This document shows positions 1-9,464 of a stretch of DNA of 40,712 nucleotides, in pieces. The notes beneath the pieces are model-generated. The model saw nothing but the letters and a program-made list of their open reading frames with translations. It made no database searches and was not told where the DNA came from. Position numbers and translations under genes: made by a program. Position 1 is the first letter of the stretch. Every line of letters begins with the position of its first letter. Origin of the DNA: Gnetum montanum (Eukaryota > Streptophyta > Gnetopsida > Gnetales > Gnetaceae); the NCBI GenBank assembly GCA_015680685.1, contig MNCI01002706.1:1-40712 (forward strand), written 5' to 3'.

Positions 1-43
1 CGCGTACGCGATATCGCGGCCTAGTGTAAATCACGTCTCATCA
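1..43 (-). mobile_element. A0: right end of an A-family LTR, cut by the window edge
   Basis: The first 43 bases carry the GATATCGC palindrome and end in CTCATCA, as do the right ends of the minus-oriented A-family LTRs at 10687 and 16853. Base 44 starts abruptly inside the gag-protease frame of the plus-oriented element A1, so this is read as the terminus of a second A element inserted into A1. The target duplication cannot be tested because the other end is outside the window; the first five bases after the junction are AGACC. A solo LTR is equally possible. Confidence 0.6.
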
Positions 44-1105
44 AGACCTTTCTTTAGAACCAACAGTCCAAACAAGCTCTCACAACCACAAGCGGTTGAG
101 CCTTCAAACGTTCCTCCATCAAATAAGGCTTTGGAGCTCCCTTCAAATCAAAAACAGAGCTCAACACATACGATTATGTTAACACATACCGTTACCAACT
201 GGATCAAGGAAGGCCACCTTCCTAGGAAATTCTCTGATCTTGGAAGTCCCTTAATCTACCTATAAGTCACTGGTAATGAACCACATAAAGCTATTCTTGA
301 CACAGGTTCTGGAGTCAACTTAATATCACAAGAAATGTATAAAGCCTGGAACCTGCCTTCACTAAAGAAGAGCAATATTCGCTTAGAGCTGGCTGACCAA
401 TCCATCACTGTTCCCTTCGGACTGGTGGAGGACATCATTACCATTATGTGTGGTTGGTCATACCCAGCTGATTTCCTAGTGATCCAAGTAAACAATGACA
501 AAGGGAACTTTCCAATAATAATGGGAAGGGCATGGCTAAGCACCATAAACACATGCCTAGGAATCTATGATCTTTCCCTAGAAATATCTAAGGAAAACAC
601 TTATGGGAAGATCAAGAAGAAGAAGGTTCCATGCATCACATACAGTGATACAGAGGGTGATGGTGTACAGGAATGTTCAGCATTTCTTGCATGCAACCGA
701 TGTGCCCAGGAAGTTAACATACAAAAGTGCATGTATGTAGCAACCACACAACAAGAGAACACCCAGTGGTTGACAACTAATTAAGAGAGAAACCCACCAA
801 TATGCATGGAACTAACTAGGGGACCAACTTGTGTCTGCGTAGAAAGCATAGTTGCACTGGAGCAAGAGTGTCGCCAACTTCCAACTCTTAATCTGAAACC
901 ACCAATCAAGGGAAGTTGGAAACTCTTAGAAAATTCAAATGAGTACTCCAATAGCAGAATACTAGTCTGTGTGCAACCAACCAAACCTTATCATGAACCT
1001 AGAACGGTCTATGCACATAGCACATCTGGGAGGGAACAACCTTGCTCATTATTTTGGATCTTCCCCTTCCAATTCAGTCATGGGGGAGATGGCCACCTAT
1101 CCTAA
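44..1105 (+). pseudogene. A1 gag-protease remnant with retropepsin-like active site
   Basis: One frame runs from base 44 to 1105 and aligns throughout with the 414-codon frame of A2. It holds a proline/glutamine-rich linker and then an aspartic protease domain. The active-site triplet Asp-Thr-Gly is intact at 299-307, followed by Ser-Gly-Val-Asn-Leu-Ile, as expected for a retropepsin that would cleave the gag polyprotein. Two in-frame TAA codons break it, at 263-265 (where A2 has Gln) and 782-784 (where A2 also has Gln). The 5' part is cut away by A0. The region downstream of 784 still aligns with A2, which shows that the frame was once continuous. The protease family is assigned with good confidence; function is lost in this copy. 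Confidence 0.75.
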
Positions 1106-2999
1106 TCATTTGCAGCCCTCAGTTTCTTTTTAAGTTTTTGTTTTACACATTTTTGTTTTACAAATTTCTTTAACTTTTCTTGTTTTTGTTTTGCAACATC
1201 GTTCACACTTCTTCATTTACTTGTGTGTTTATTCGTTTTGTTTTGTTAAGGTTTGTCACTTAATAAGTGCTTTGAAGATGATCTGAACTGTATTCCATTG
1301 ATTGCTAATGTTTGGTTTTTACCTTTAAGTTATGATGTTGACACTAAGTTATGGTTCTTTTAATATAACAGGTAATGAGTCCACTTCATCCATACACATA
1401 TAAATTTCTATGGTCTCTCTTGGCTTGGAACTGTACATTCCCTTTCTTCAAAATAAATAATAACAACTATCAATGAACCAATGACTAGGTAGTTCTCAAA
1501 CTAAGGAAGGACTCGAGGATTGAAAAGGGTGCGACTTCAAGGGGACTTGACGCATTTGTGTTGGCCATTCTCTTGGGTGATTGGATGTTTTCTTCTTGAG
1601 TTTTCTTACCGTTCTGACGTTACCCCCTTACCGGGAAGCTAAGCAAATAAAAATAATAAATCTTTGCATGGTGTGGTTCTAATGAAAAAACACAAAAAAA
1701 AACTATGGGAATTCAAAGCACACCCCTTAGACGAAATACTAATTTGGGATACAAGCACTAGTTATGGAACTAAATAAAAATATTCCCTCTAACTAAGGCC
1801 CTTCCTTGCTTCCTACCTTCTCCTTTCGTGTTTCATCAGAATGGTGGTGACTCTTTGGTGGAGACATTCTTTTTCCTTTAGGTGGATGGATGGGCCAAAT
1901 GTATTAATGTGAAGTCACTGGATGTGGATTGTTTGAGGCTAGATTTGGAATGGGATCTACTAAGTCACATTAACCATTAACACACAAGGGGTTGTACACC
2001 ACCTTGTTCTTGAGATTCCATTCCACTCTCTTCTTTCCATCTTTCTTTCTCCATTTTTCACCTCATTGTCAGTTGTATCAGTAGTCCATATTTTGGTTAA
2101 TGCATTGTTTTCTTTTTGGTAAACTCTTGTGCTTAATACTTTAACTCTTATCTCCAAATGACATTTCTAGAGCCTACAGACTCTTTGAATGTGGGATTGT
2201 TAGGGCATTAAGGGCATGAGCCTGCTTTGGGGAGGACCCACTGGCATTCCTATTTGGTGCATCCGTTAATTTCTTTCCCTTAAACATTTACACAGTCACC
2301 ATTTATTTTCTTCACCTTCATCTTTGACATACATTTTATTGGCGTTCCCATTGTTTCTTTTTCTCCATCTTTTCTTATTCCTTATCTTTTTCCATTCTAT
2401 CGCTACCAGAGGTTCACTCTCAGTCATGGAGTTCTTGGTCCAATTTTTTTGATTTTCTCCTAACCCCTACACCTCGGGTAGTCACTAGTATTATATCTCC
2501 AAATCCACATTAGCCATATTACAAATCAGCCAATGGACCTTACACTGAGGCAACGTATTAACTGCATTATGATTCATTTACCCTTGCTAATATCATATTG
2601 TGTTGTGTGTGTAGATGGAAATCATACAACACCAAATTGGATCTAGAGGAAACACTTGGAATGGACTAGTGCTGAAGCGGTTATGCAAGGAACAAGATTG
2701 ATGACATGCTTATGGATGGACAATGAAAAGCTCAATCTTGGTGTTGGTAGCAGCAGACTTCTTCTTTCTTCTTTTCTCTCTCTCTCTCTTCTCTTCTCTC
2801 TTCTTCCCAGCTGCCAAATAAGGCTGGATTTCAAATGTGTATAGTGTTCACTCTTGTTGTCATGAACACTAATTCTGTCATGTTTTGTAATGATGATCCA
2901 TTCACATGTCACCCCATCTACCATTAGTGTCATTCAAGTCAATAATCCCATACCTTCCCAATATTTTGTAAGGAACTCGAGGACAAGTTTTCATTTAGT
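1106..2999 (+). other. A-family 3' internal domain without recognisable gene
   Basis: No frame longer than about 100 codons is open on the element's sense strand. It opens with a T-rich, TTTTGTTTTA-type stretch, carries a CT-rich run near 2770-2805, and ends with a short coding-like tail around 2970-3000 (Glu-Leu-Glu-Asp-Lys). That tail resembles the end of the polyprotein in many gypsy elements. The domain is collinear with 10688-12563 in A2, so it belongs to the family rather than being a local insertion. Its role is unknown; RNA structure or packaging is possible. Confidence 0.6.
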
Positions 3000-3000
3000 C

Positions 3001-3009
3001 ATGGGGGTA
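3001..3009 (+). other. Polypurine tract of A1
   Basis: ATGGGGGTA sits directly before the LTR start TGATGAG. The same tract in the opposite orientation flanks the A2 3' LTR at 10688-10697. This is the expected position for second-strand priming, although the tract is short. Confidence 0.6.
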
Positions 3010-3872
3010 TGATGAGCCGCGATATCGCATGGGCCATGATATCGTGTATGCAATATCGCATGGGCCACGATATCGTGTATGCGATATCACGTCCGCGATA
3101 TCACGTCGGCCTCTGCAATATCGCATACGTGATATCGCAGCCCGTCGCCTTGTTTATAAATAAGAGGCATCTTTCCCTTGTAAGATCATCTAGATCTAGA
3201 CCCTTAGCTACACTCTAGCAATTTTACCATTCCAGAGATAGAATAATTTCCATGTGCCCGTAGTAGGAGTCTCAAAGTGAACGGATCTTTATTCGAGCAA
3301 TTTTTACCTGAGCACACAATTGTGTACGGCAATAAAGATGAACTTTCTGATAAACCTTGCAGCATATGGACTAAGCTAAATAAGACTTTAATTATTTTTA
3401 AATGTTTAAATGCTTTCTTAGATAATTAATCACTCTCAACCCTCAACTCTCCTAGTTAAGTGCATTCAGTACGACTGCTTTGAGCATGTGTGCTACGCTT
3501 GGTAACCCAGTAACGAATACCGTTTGGTAATCCCAGTAGCGTTGCACTGGTTCAAGGTGTGTACGGAAAGTGGGAATAGATACTAATGCTAAGATGATTA
3601 AAGCTTAGTTAGTGAAAGTTAGTTACTTATTCTCTTCACCCTTTCGTCTCTTAGCATAGGCAATAAAAATATAAAAGACATAAAAATCATATACCTCAGA
3701 CTTACTTAACCATACAACTATGATAGTACAGGTAAGTCTGGGAAGACAACGATTGATTACCCTTAAGTGTTCCATAAGGCGCGTAAGCACTTAGTCCTTG
3801 GAGTTTGACCAGATCGTGCGTGAGACGCTCGTATTCATATGGTTGAGTGTAGGGGTACCTTGCCACTCATCA
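3010..3872 (+). repeat. A1 3' LTR (863 bp)
   Basis: The LTR starts TGATGAG and ends CTCATCA. It is the reverse-complement relative of the LTRs at 9833-10687 and 16025-16853. Shared blocks include the GATATC cluster just inside the start, a TTTATAAATAAGAGG stretch that could be the TATA region, the words GATCTAGA and GTGTACGG, and the terminal block with TGAGTGTAGGGGTACC. The base after the LTR begins antisense gag of element C. Confidence 0.85.
3015..3142 (+). repeat. Palindrome cluster, core GATATC, in A1 LTR
   Basis: About eight copies of GATATC or AATATC lie within roughly 125 bp, most of them inside a larger GCGATATCGC or ACGATATCGT palindrome. The block GCATGGGCCACGATATCGTG occurs nearly twice, which shows local duplication. 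The position, immediately after the LTR start in element orientation, corresponds to the beginning of U3. It could be an array of factor-binding sites; that is inference. Confidence 0.8.
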
Positions 3873-4632
3873 ATCATCATCATGATTTTGATGGCACCTA
3901 TGATGTCCTCTGTTATCCATTTTCTCATGGCAGGTCCTATGATCATTATTGTCATGGTTTCATCCTCTATGATTTTAGTCAAATTTAGAGGAGAAAGAAG
4001 AAGATGTAGATGTAGAGACAAAGAATGTGAAGGACTACCACTACCATAGTATCTGCCACCTCCTCTCTTCTTGTCACAATGATGATCATCAAATTTATCA
4101 TCATCATGATGGTTGCTTGAGCCCTTGCCTTAACTCTTACTTTTTCTTGAAGTAGGATTATTGATAGTGAACTGTAAGTTCAGGTTCAAGCCCCCTTCAC
4201 CAGAGTTAAGGAGTGGAAAATCTTCATGTTGAGAACCCCCAAAGGAAGGATCCTCATTGTCTTTTTAGTTTAGTAGGAACAATATTTTAGTGAATCATTT
4301 TCCCTTCGTAGCTTCATGGCGCTTCTCTTGGTGCCAATCTCTTTTGTGTTCTATTTTAGTGGAATGCTAATCCTAATAGTCATGGTCCTACACAACGTGT
4401 TCCTTGTGAAGATCCTAGATGCCCAACCTCCTAAGAGTTTGGAGTAGCATCTAAAGAACAAATTGGTCAGGTGCAATACAACATTGCCCTCCATGTCTCT
4501 CCACTGTAGTTATTCATTCTGGTGTAGGATAAAGGTGAAATCAGGCACAAACTCATCTAGATGAGTATACATAACTCTGAATTCTTAGGGCACTGGCAGT
4601 TTTGATTCATCATGCCTAGGAGAAGAAGACAT
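3873..4632 (-). pseudogene. C gag N-terminal remnant
   Basis: The start codon at 4630-4632 (minus) opens with Met-Ser-Ser-Ser. About 25 codons in comes a block (V-M-Y-T-H-L-D-E-F-V-P-D-F-T-F) matching the same place in the A2 gag. Further in it becomes Asp/His-rich, like A2, up to His-His-Arg-Cys-His, where the A1 LTR interrupts it. Several in-frame stops are present. Gag would form the capsid-like particle of the retrotransposon; this copy cannot. Confidence 0.65.
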
Positions 4633-4772
4633 TTTCACTTAGAAGAAACATAGCAATGTTCTTTAATCATAATTATTATTATTATTCAAATTTTTGCAAC
4701 TTTAGTGTTCATTCCAGTGATCTTAAATGATTTTTATTAATTCTTAGATAGTGCATGTCACTAACTAAAAGT

Positions 4773-4790
4773 CCTTAGCAATGGCGCCAA
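4773..4790 (-). other. Primer-binding site of C (tRNA-Asp type)
   Basis: On the minus strand the sequence TTGGCGCCATTGCTAAGG follows the LTR directly. It resembles the TGGCGCCGTTGC class complementary to the 3' end of plant tRNA-Asp, which is typical of Athila/Tat elements. The tRNA identity is from family knowledge, not from a search. Confidence 0.65.
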
Positions 4791-5674
4791 TGATGAGCGG
4801 TAGGTACCCCTACCGCCAACCATATGAATCACAACCATTTACACATGATGCAATTGAATTCTAAGGACTTCTAGGTTTCTACGTACATTGGTCTAAAAGG
4901 TGAATCAACTATTGCAATCGTCGTCTTCCTAGTTATACTTGTGAGCATAAGAATATGGTTAAGTATAACTAAGGCATATGATTTTTATCATTTTTATCTT
5001 TTTATGTTCTAAGTTGCCTAAGAATAAAGAATAAGATAACTAATTACTAAATTAATCTAACTATCTAACACTTAACTAATCCTAACATAAGCATCTATTC
5101 TAACTTTCCATACACATCCTAAACACATATAACACTACAAGGTTACCAAACGTTAAGCCTTACTGGGATTACCAAGCATTACACATATGCTCAAAGTGGT
5201 TGTACTTATGTGTTTTAATTAATTGTTATTTAATATAGCTTAATTAATTACTTAATTACTTAAAACATTAAAGGAAATTTCTTAAAATATTAAATGCTTA
5301 AAGAAATAATTAAACTAGTCAGGTGCTACAACGTTTGATCAAAAAGCTCATCTTTATTGCTACACACACTACAACGCTTAGGTACAATGATGCTTAAATA
5401 AAGATCCATACACTCTTTAACTACTATTGTGAGCACTTAGAAAATATTCTAACTTTCAAGTGGAAAAACTACTAAAGCTTTGCTACAACTTATGAAAAGA
5501 ATGTCATAAATACAGTGAAAGGTGCACATTTATAGGTGAAAATAGGGTGCCTCATCAATAGGTACAAGTAAATAGGTCAAACCCTACATTGACGGGATCA
5601 CATTGACGAGATCCCGTCAAGGAGGTCATGTTGATGGCATCTCATAGACATGGCCAAATCATGAAACTTCATCA
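4791..5674 (-). repeat. C 5' LTR (884 bp)
   Basis: On the plus strand it begins TGATGAGCGG at the primer site and ends CTTCATCA where B1 gag coding resumes. The first 700 bp keep the block order of the A LTR (start block, repeated TTAATTAA-type stretches, TTACTGGGATTACCAAGC, AGGTACAATGATGCTTAAAT, AAGATCCAT). The outer 100 bp carry a different motif cluster. The outer end is inferred from homology of lengths and from the resumption of B1 gag; an alternative CATCA end exists at about 5553. Confidence 0.65.
5580..5645. repeat. Inverted motif cluster, core GACGGGATC/GATCCCGTC, in C LTR
   Basis: TTGACGGGATC is followed 17 bases later by GATCCCGTCAA, its reverse complement, with further TTGACGAGATC and TTGATGGCATC variants beside it. 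It occupies the same LTR position as the GATATC cluster of the A family but uses a different word. Confidence 0.7.
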
Positions 5675-6756
5675 AAGTGGATGAAGAAAAAGGAAAATCT
5701 AGCTATGGGAGTGTAGGAAACTATCAGCCAAGGATTCCAATGGGAGGGAATCTTATTCCTCATATGAGAACTTTAAAGGCTTTAGTGGTGTTCAATGCAA
5801 CTTCTTCAAGCTAAGATAAGAAGACTAAAAGAGGAAATGAGAAAGGAAAAGACAAGAAGGACCAAAAAAAGGGAGGTAAGGATCAAGGCAACAGCTCTTC
5901 AAATGTGGAGAATGGAGACACAAGCAATGGGAATGTTCACTTCACAAGGTAGCCAAGGGCAAAGATGTGCAAACCATGGAGGTGGAAGAGACATCAAGCC
6001 AAGCTCTTCAAAGAGGTAATCCTAATGCTTAAAAAAATTAAGAATGTTTCTGAATTAAATTCTTGTGCATTCATGGGGAATGTCAATAGATGGAATCATC
6101 TTAATAGGAAATTGTTGTTTCAAATTGGGACTAGTTGTTTTCTTACTCAGGAATGGATTCATGTTTTGATTAATGAGAGAGCCCAAGAAAATGTTATTTT
6201 TTCTATGGTAATTGCTAGATTGGGTTTGGTTACTAATCCTCATCTTAGACCTTATAGGGTGTATTGGTTATCTAGGGATTTTTCCTGAGAGGTAAGGGAA
6301 CAATGTACCTTGTAATTTAAAATTGTAATTTTTTATGATCTTGTGAAGTGTGATGTGCTTCCAATAGATTGTGCTGATGTAATTCTTCGTGGACCTTGGA
6401 ATTTTCACAATGGTTCTTAGTTTGATGGTGCAAGAAATGTGTGAAGTGTAGTTAGACCTAATGAAGTCCATGATTTGATTCCTATGATAGCTAAACTAGT
6501 GAGGAAGAAAAGCTCACTTAATGCTTTCTTAATTCTTCTAAGAGAGAGGGAATATATTAAGAAACATGTTGAAACTAGTTTTGGTTTTTTTGTTATGACA
6601 ACAATTACCACTAATCATGATGATTTGAAGGTTGAACTTCCTACAAGTATGCTAGGCTTGAAGGAGAAATTTCCAAAGGCGTTCAAGAAGGAAGATGAAA
6701 GATCTAGTGAAGTAGAGATCAATGGGGAAAAAAAGTTCTCAAGTATCTCTTATTAA
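5675..6756 (+). pseudogene. B1 gag C-terminus, protease and pre-RT linker, broken
   Basis: The start is Lys-rich gag tail (K-V-D-E-E-K-G-K-S-S-Y-G). The protease-like part (from 6030) aligns with the B2 protease through the shared block N-P-H-L-R-P-Y-R-V-Y-W-L-S, but the active-site Asp-Ser-Gly of B2 is Asn-Glu-Arg here. The region then continues with a D-V-I-L-R-G-P-W-N-F block and a T-T-I-T-T linker as in B2. Several stops and shifts separate the pieces. The protease call rests on alignment to the B2 copy by eye. Confidence 0.6.
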
Positions 6757-7101
6757 GAAAGGGTATGCTCAATACTCAAAAGTTTAGAAGAGGAAACCAA
6801 GAGATCTTCATAGTCTAAGATAGTGTAGGTTATTGATCAAGGAGAGTTCCTACCTCATAAGTTGTGGGAGATGAAAGATCAAGGCCAAATGAGTGACAAA
6901 GATCAAGGGACTACTTCAAGAAGGATTAAGAGCATGACTAGAGGGTATGATACTCATTCTTTGTGCAATTTTTCTATACCCTATGGTAGAGGAAAGAAAA
7001 TTATTTACCAAGTTGAGGCTATCTCATGGAAAAGAGGTGAACATTCTAGCTAAGATGTGTGGAAGAATGATTGCTTGGGTGATGAATCTGATGTTTAATC
7101 C
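6757..7101 (+). pseudogene. Unknown frame upstream of the 197-codon ORF in B1
   Basis: From 6862 to 7053 the frame is open for 63 codons and is in phase with the ORF that starts at 7102, separated only by two TAA codons (7051-7053 and 7096-7098). It is charged (W-E-M-K-D-Q-G-Q-M-S-D-K) and resembles no part of the B2 polyprotein. It is probably the N-terminal part of the same foreign coding segment. Confidence 0.4.
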
Positions 7102-7695
7102 ATGGGGGAGAATTTACCTTTTGAGTTGGTACTTCCAAAGTGGATTATAGAAGCTGTTGATGATTCCTTTCAAGAGGAGAAACCATTGGAGTTGGAGACT
7201 CCTATGTGGAATCTTGAAGCTTTAAGCTTTGATAAGAGCGAACAACCACATGTTAAAGATCAAGTTGAACCAAATATGGATAAGAGAAGCTATGAAGAGG
7301 TAAGTGAGTCTAAGCTTTACCTTGCATATGATAATATTGTCTCTTATGTGGAACCTAGTGTGTTGAATTCTAGTTTTTCACTTCAGCTTAGTAGTGATTG
7401 TGATAAAGTTTTGAGTTATGTTGTGCATGATGAAAGTAATGTAACTTTGGATGCCATTGTTGTTAAGAGCAAGACTAATAATGGTAATTTTCCTAATGAT
7501 TATGGATATAGTAGGAATCACTCTGAGAAGATCCTTATTGATGTTAATATGGACATTGATAGTGATAAAATTAATTGTCTTAGCTGTGAAATAGATGAAC
7601 AGCATGAAGGCAATCTACATTTTGATTTTCATGGTGGAGGAAGGATGAGTAAGAGACTTTTCAACACCAAGAAAGAATATTTAGTTTTTGTATGA
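7102..7695 (+). CDS. 197-residue hypothetical protein inside B1
   Basis: This uninterrupted frame opens M-G-E-N-L-P-F-E-L and ends at TGA 7693-7695. It is acidic and Ser/Asp-rich, with no signal peptide, membrane segment or domain that I recognise. It lies exactly where B2 carries RT, RNase H and the integrase core, and right after it the integrase C-terminal block resumes. Its openness contrasts with the stop-ridden gag and integrase on either side. It may be a captured host fragment or an element-specific gene; the frame may also begin upstream near 6862, before two stops. Expression is not shown. Confidence 0.4.
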   Translation: MGENLPFELVLPKWIIEAVDDSFQEEKPLELETPMWNLEALSFDKSEQPHVKDQVEPNMDKRSYEEVSESKLYLAYDNIVSYVEPSVLNSSFSLQLSSDCDKVLSYVVHDESNVTLDAIVVKSKTNNGNFPNDYGYSRNHSEKILIDVNMDIDSDKINCLSCEIDEQHEGNLHFDFHGGGRMSKRLFNTKKEYLVFV

Positions 7696-8365
7696 TAAGG
7701 TTTTTCATGCTACTATTGGCAAAAGCCCATTTGAGGTGACCTTGGGTTCTATTCAAAGATGGTGAATATTTTGAAGAGCTTTGAGTATGAAGCTCAACTT
7801 AGTGTTGGTTTTGTGCAAGAGATGAGGATCTCCATGTGCAAGTAAAATCAAATATTGACAAGAAAGCTAAAGAGAGAGTCCTCAAGAGGAATAAGTGTAA
7901 GCAGAAGTCTAATTTTACTATTGGTAACTTGCTTTGAATGCACTTGAAGAAGAAGCAATTGAGAGATGTTAACTTCTCCAAATTGTAAGCCAAGAAGATG
8001 GGGACTTTCAAAATAAAGGCTAAGATTAATGTAATGCTTTTGAGATTGATTTACCAAACAATGTTAGTATGTATTTTATGTTTAATGTTTCAAATGTTGT
8101 GCACTATCATGGACCAACTGATGAGAAGATCATATAGAAGAGCATAGATGAGTTGAAGGGAGCTATTGATCAGTCCAAGCCTTCAATTGGGAGGAAGGTA
8201 ATCATACTCAAGAAAAGAGAAGCTTCTAGTACTTAGGAAATCAAGAGGCATGAGTACTTGATCCATTGGAAGGATCAATCCATGAATAATGCCATATGGA
8301 TCCATGAGACCAGACTTCATAAGTGGGAAATCACTTCAACCCCTACTCCCTTGTTCACCTAAGTT
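7696..8365 (+). pseudogene. B1 integrase C-terminus and chromodomain remnant
   Basis: It begins with Y-D-K-V-F-H-A-T-I-G-K-S-P-F-E-V, the block that follows the integrase core in gypsy elements. Next come a broken Lys-rich region, an F-N-V block near 8080, and near 8240-8320 a chromodomain-like stretch (H-E-Y-L-I-H-W-K-D-Q, then A-I-W-I-H-E). The aromatic positions Y, W and W are kept. The chromodomain would direct integration to marked chromatin. Several stops, including a TAG just before the chromodomain, make it non-functional. This remnant is what identifies the B family as chromovirus-like. Confidence 0.6.
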
Positions 8366-8392
8366 AACTTTTTGAAGTTATGGGAGAGCTAG

Positions 8393-9464
8393 TGTAGGAA
8401 CACCTCTTTCAATCCTCTTATTCTATCCTACATGAATTTTGGTAGGTTTTGAGCTTGAAGAAGACGTAGACAAGTGTGTCCTATTAGTATGTGTCTTCTT
8501 GTGTTGACCTTGTTGATGATGATTCCTGGATGTTTTAACATGTTTTGGGGTCTTTTGGACTCATTTTGATGAATTTAGAGGGACTTTTTTAAAGGTATTT
8601 GGAGGTTCCAAACATCCAAACAAATAATTTTTTGTTTAGCCCTAGCAAGTGAGACATCTCACCAGAAACTAAGATGTCTTGGGTGATATGTCTCAACTAT
8701 GCATGCGACATCTCATGCGAGATGTCTCACTAGAACCTGAGATGTCTTAGGGCTAGAAGAAATGTCTCAGAAAAATAGCAAACATCTTAACCAGGAGCTA
8801 GGTTTTCATATGAGAAGTCTTGGCAAGATCAAAGACAACCCATATGGATGGGCAAACTTCCAAAAATGCCTATCCCAATTTGGGAAACAACTAGAATGTG
8901 ATGAAAATGGATGGAAATCGCTAGGGAAAAAGGTGAGAAGACTTGGGTAACATCTACAAAACCTTAGGCTAAGTTGGGGAAAGGTTTCTAGGTTTCTTAT
9001 CTTTTGGTTTGACATAAATATGTATGTATTCATCATTGTTGAGTAGCCATGAGTGAGAGAAAGAGCTCTTGAGAATGGAGAGTTGAGTAAGAGAGAGTGG
9101 GTGTGCACATTGAGTGAGTGCAATTGGTAATTGTAGCTCCAAGATCAACTTGTGGTATATTGGTCTATGTGTTTTATTCTCTTATATCTCACTTATGAGT
9201 TGAGATCTCAGTCCTAGGTTATGGGAGAGATTTCTCTTGATTATCTTTTGCATTAAGAACAACATTGTGTGATTGTTGGGCCTCACTTTCTACAATGTTG
9301 TTTAAGTATGATAGGTTTGGATGCTTGTGGGTTTTGTGAACCCTATTGTAATCTTCAAAAAAAATAATTAAAGATAGCTATTTTTCTTGTTTTCTATCAA
9401 ATAGTTTTATCTTTACCTAATATATGGATTTAGTACTTGAAGGTGATTTATTTGTGGAGTGAAC
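8393..9464 (+). repeat. B1 3' LTR (about 1.07 kb)
   Basis: It starts TGTAGGAACACC and matches the B3 5' LTR at 39252-40284 along its length. Shared blocks include TCCCAATTT, GTTTCTAG, CATTGAGTGAGT, CCAACTTGTGGT, TTGCATTAAGAAC and the final GGTGATTTATTTGTG. A poly-A-like AATAAT/AATTAAAGATAGCTA region lies near 9360. The right end is placed where antisense D gag begins and is uncertain by about 10 bp. Confidence 0.75.
8645..8790. repeat. Inverted motif cluster, core AGATGTCT/AGACATCT, in B1 LTR
   Basis: GAGACATCTC, AAGATGTCTT, GACATCTC, GAGATGTCTC, GAGATGTCTT and AATGTCTCAG follow each other within about 130 bp in both orientations. One pair (GACATCTC, four bases, GAGATGTC) is a perfect hairpin. 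Confidence 0.8.

Larger units (their letters stand above)
44..3872 (+). mobile_element. A1: 3' part of a gag-protease-only Ty3/gypsy-like element
   Basis: In order this segment holds the end of the gag-protease frame (44-1105), a 1.9-kb stretch without a usable reading frame (1106-2999), a short purine tract and a complete 3' LTR. It is collinear with element A2 read from its own minus strand: the T-rich stretch after the protease, the block around 1990-2060 and the block around 2205-2260 all have close counterparts in A2 at about 12500, 11580 and 11350. There is no reverse transcriptase, RNase H or integrase. A1 is plus-oriented and its 3' LTR abuts the gag of element C, so A1 was inserted into C. 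Confidence 0.8.
3873..5674 (-). mobile_element. C: 5' part of an Athila/Tat-like element (gag start, PBS, 5' LTR)
   Basis: Read on the minus strand, this is a 5' LTR (4791-5674), a primer-binding site, a short leader and the first part of gag (4632 down to 3873). The rest of the element is displaced to the left by the A1 insertion and lies outside the window. The gag start and LTR ends are homologous to A2 and D, but the LTR interior is strongly diverged, so C is a separate family. Its LTR right end abuts the gag of B1, so C itself sits in B1. Confidence 0.72.
5675..9464 (+). mobile_element. B1: 3' part of a rearranged chromovirus-like element
   Basis: Plus-oriented. The order is gag C-terminus (5675 to about 6020), protease-like region (6030-6480), linker before the reverse transcriptase (6475-6756), a 940-bp segment of unknown origin (6757-7695), integrase C-terminus and chromodomain (7696-8365), and 3' LTR (8393 to about 9464). 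Compared with B2, the reverse transcriptase, RNase H and integrase core are missing and the unknown segment stands in their place. The right flank is antisense gag of element D, so B1 was inserted in D; the left flank is element C, inserted in B1. Confidence 0.7.

Noticed and set aside
2643-2933. Arg/Glu-rich 96-codon minus-strand frame
   Set aside because: It is the antisense of a CT-rich run in the A1 interior; the composition explains it, and the matching region of A2 has no such frame.
3015-3142. Regularly repeated short palindromes suggesting a CRISPR array
   Set aside because: Repeats are 6-10 bp with irregular spacing, no unique spacers of fixed length and no cas genes, and they lie inside an LTR of a plant retrotransposon.
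3009-3218. 69-codon frame reading through the palindrome cluster
   Set aside because: Its repeated Met-Ser-Tyr-Arg-like pattern comes from translating the GATATC array. It is LTR, not gene.
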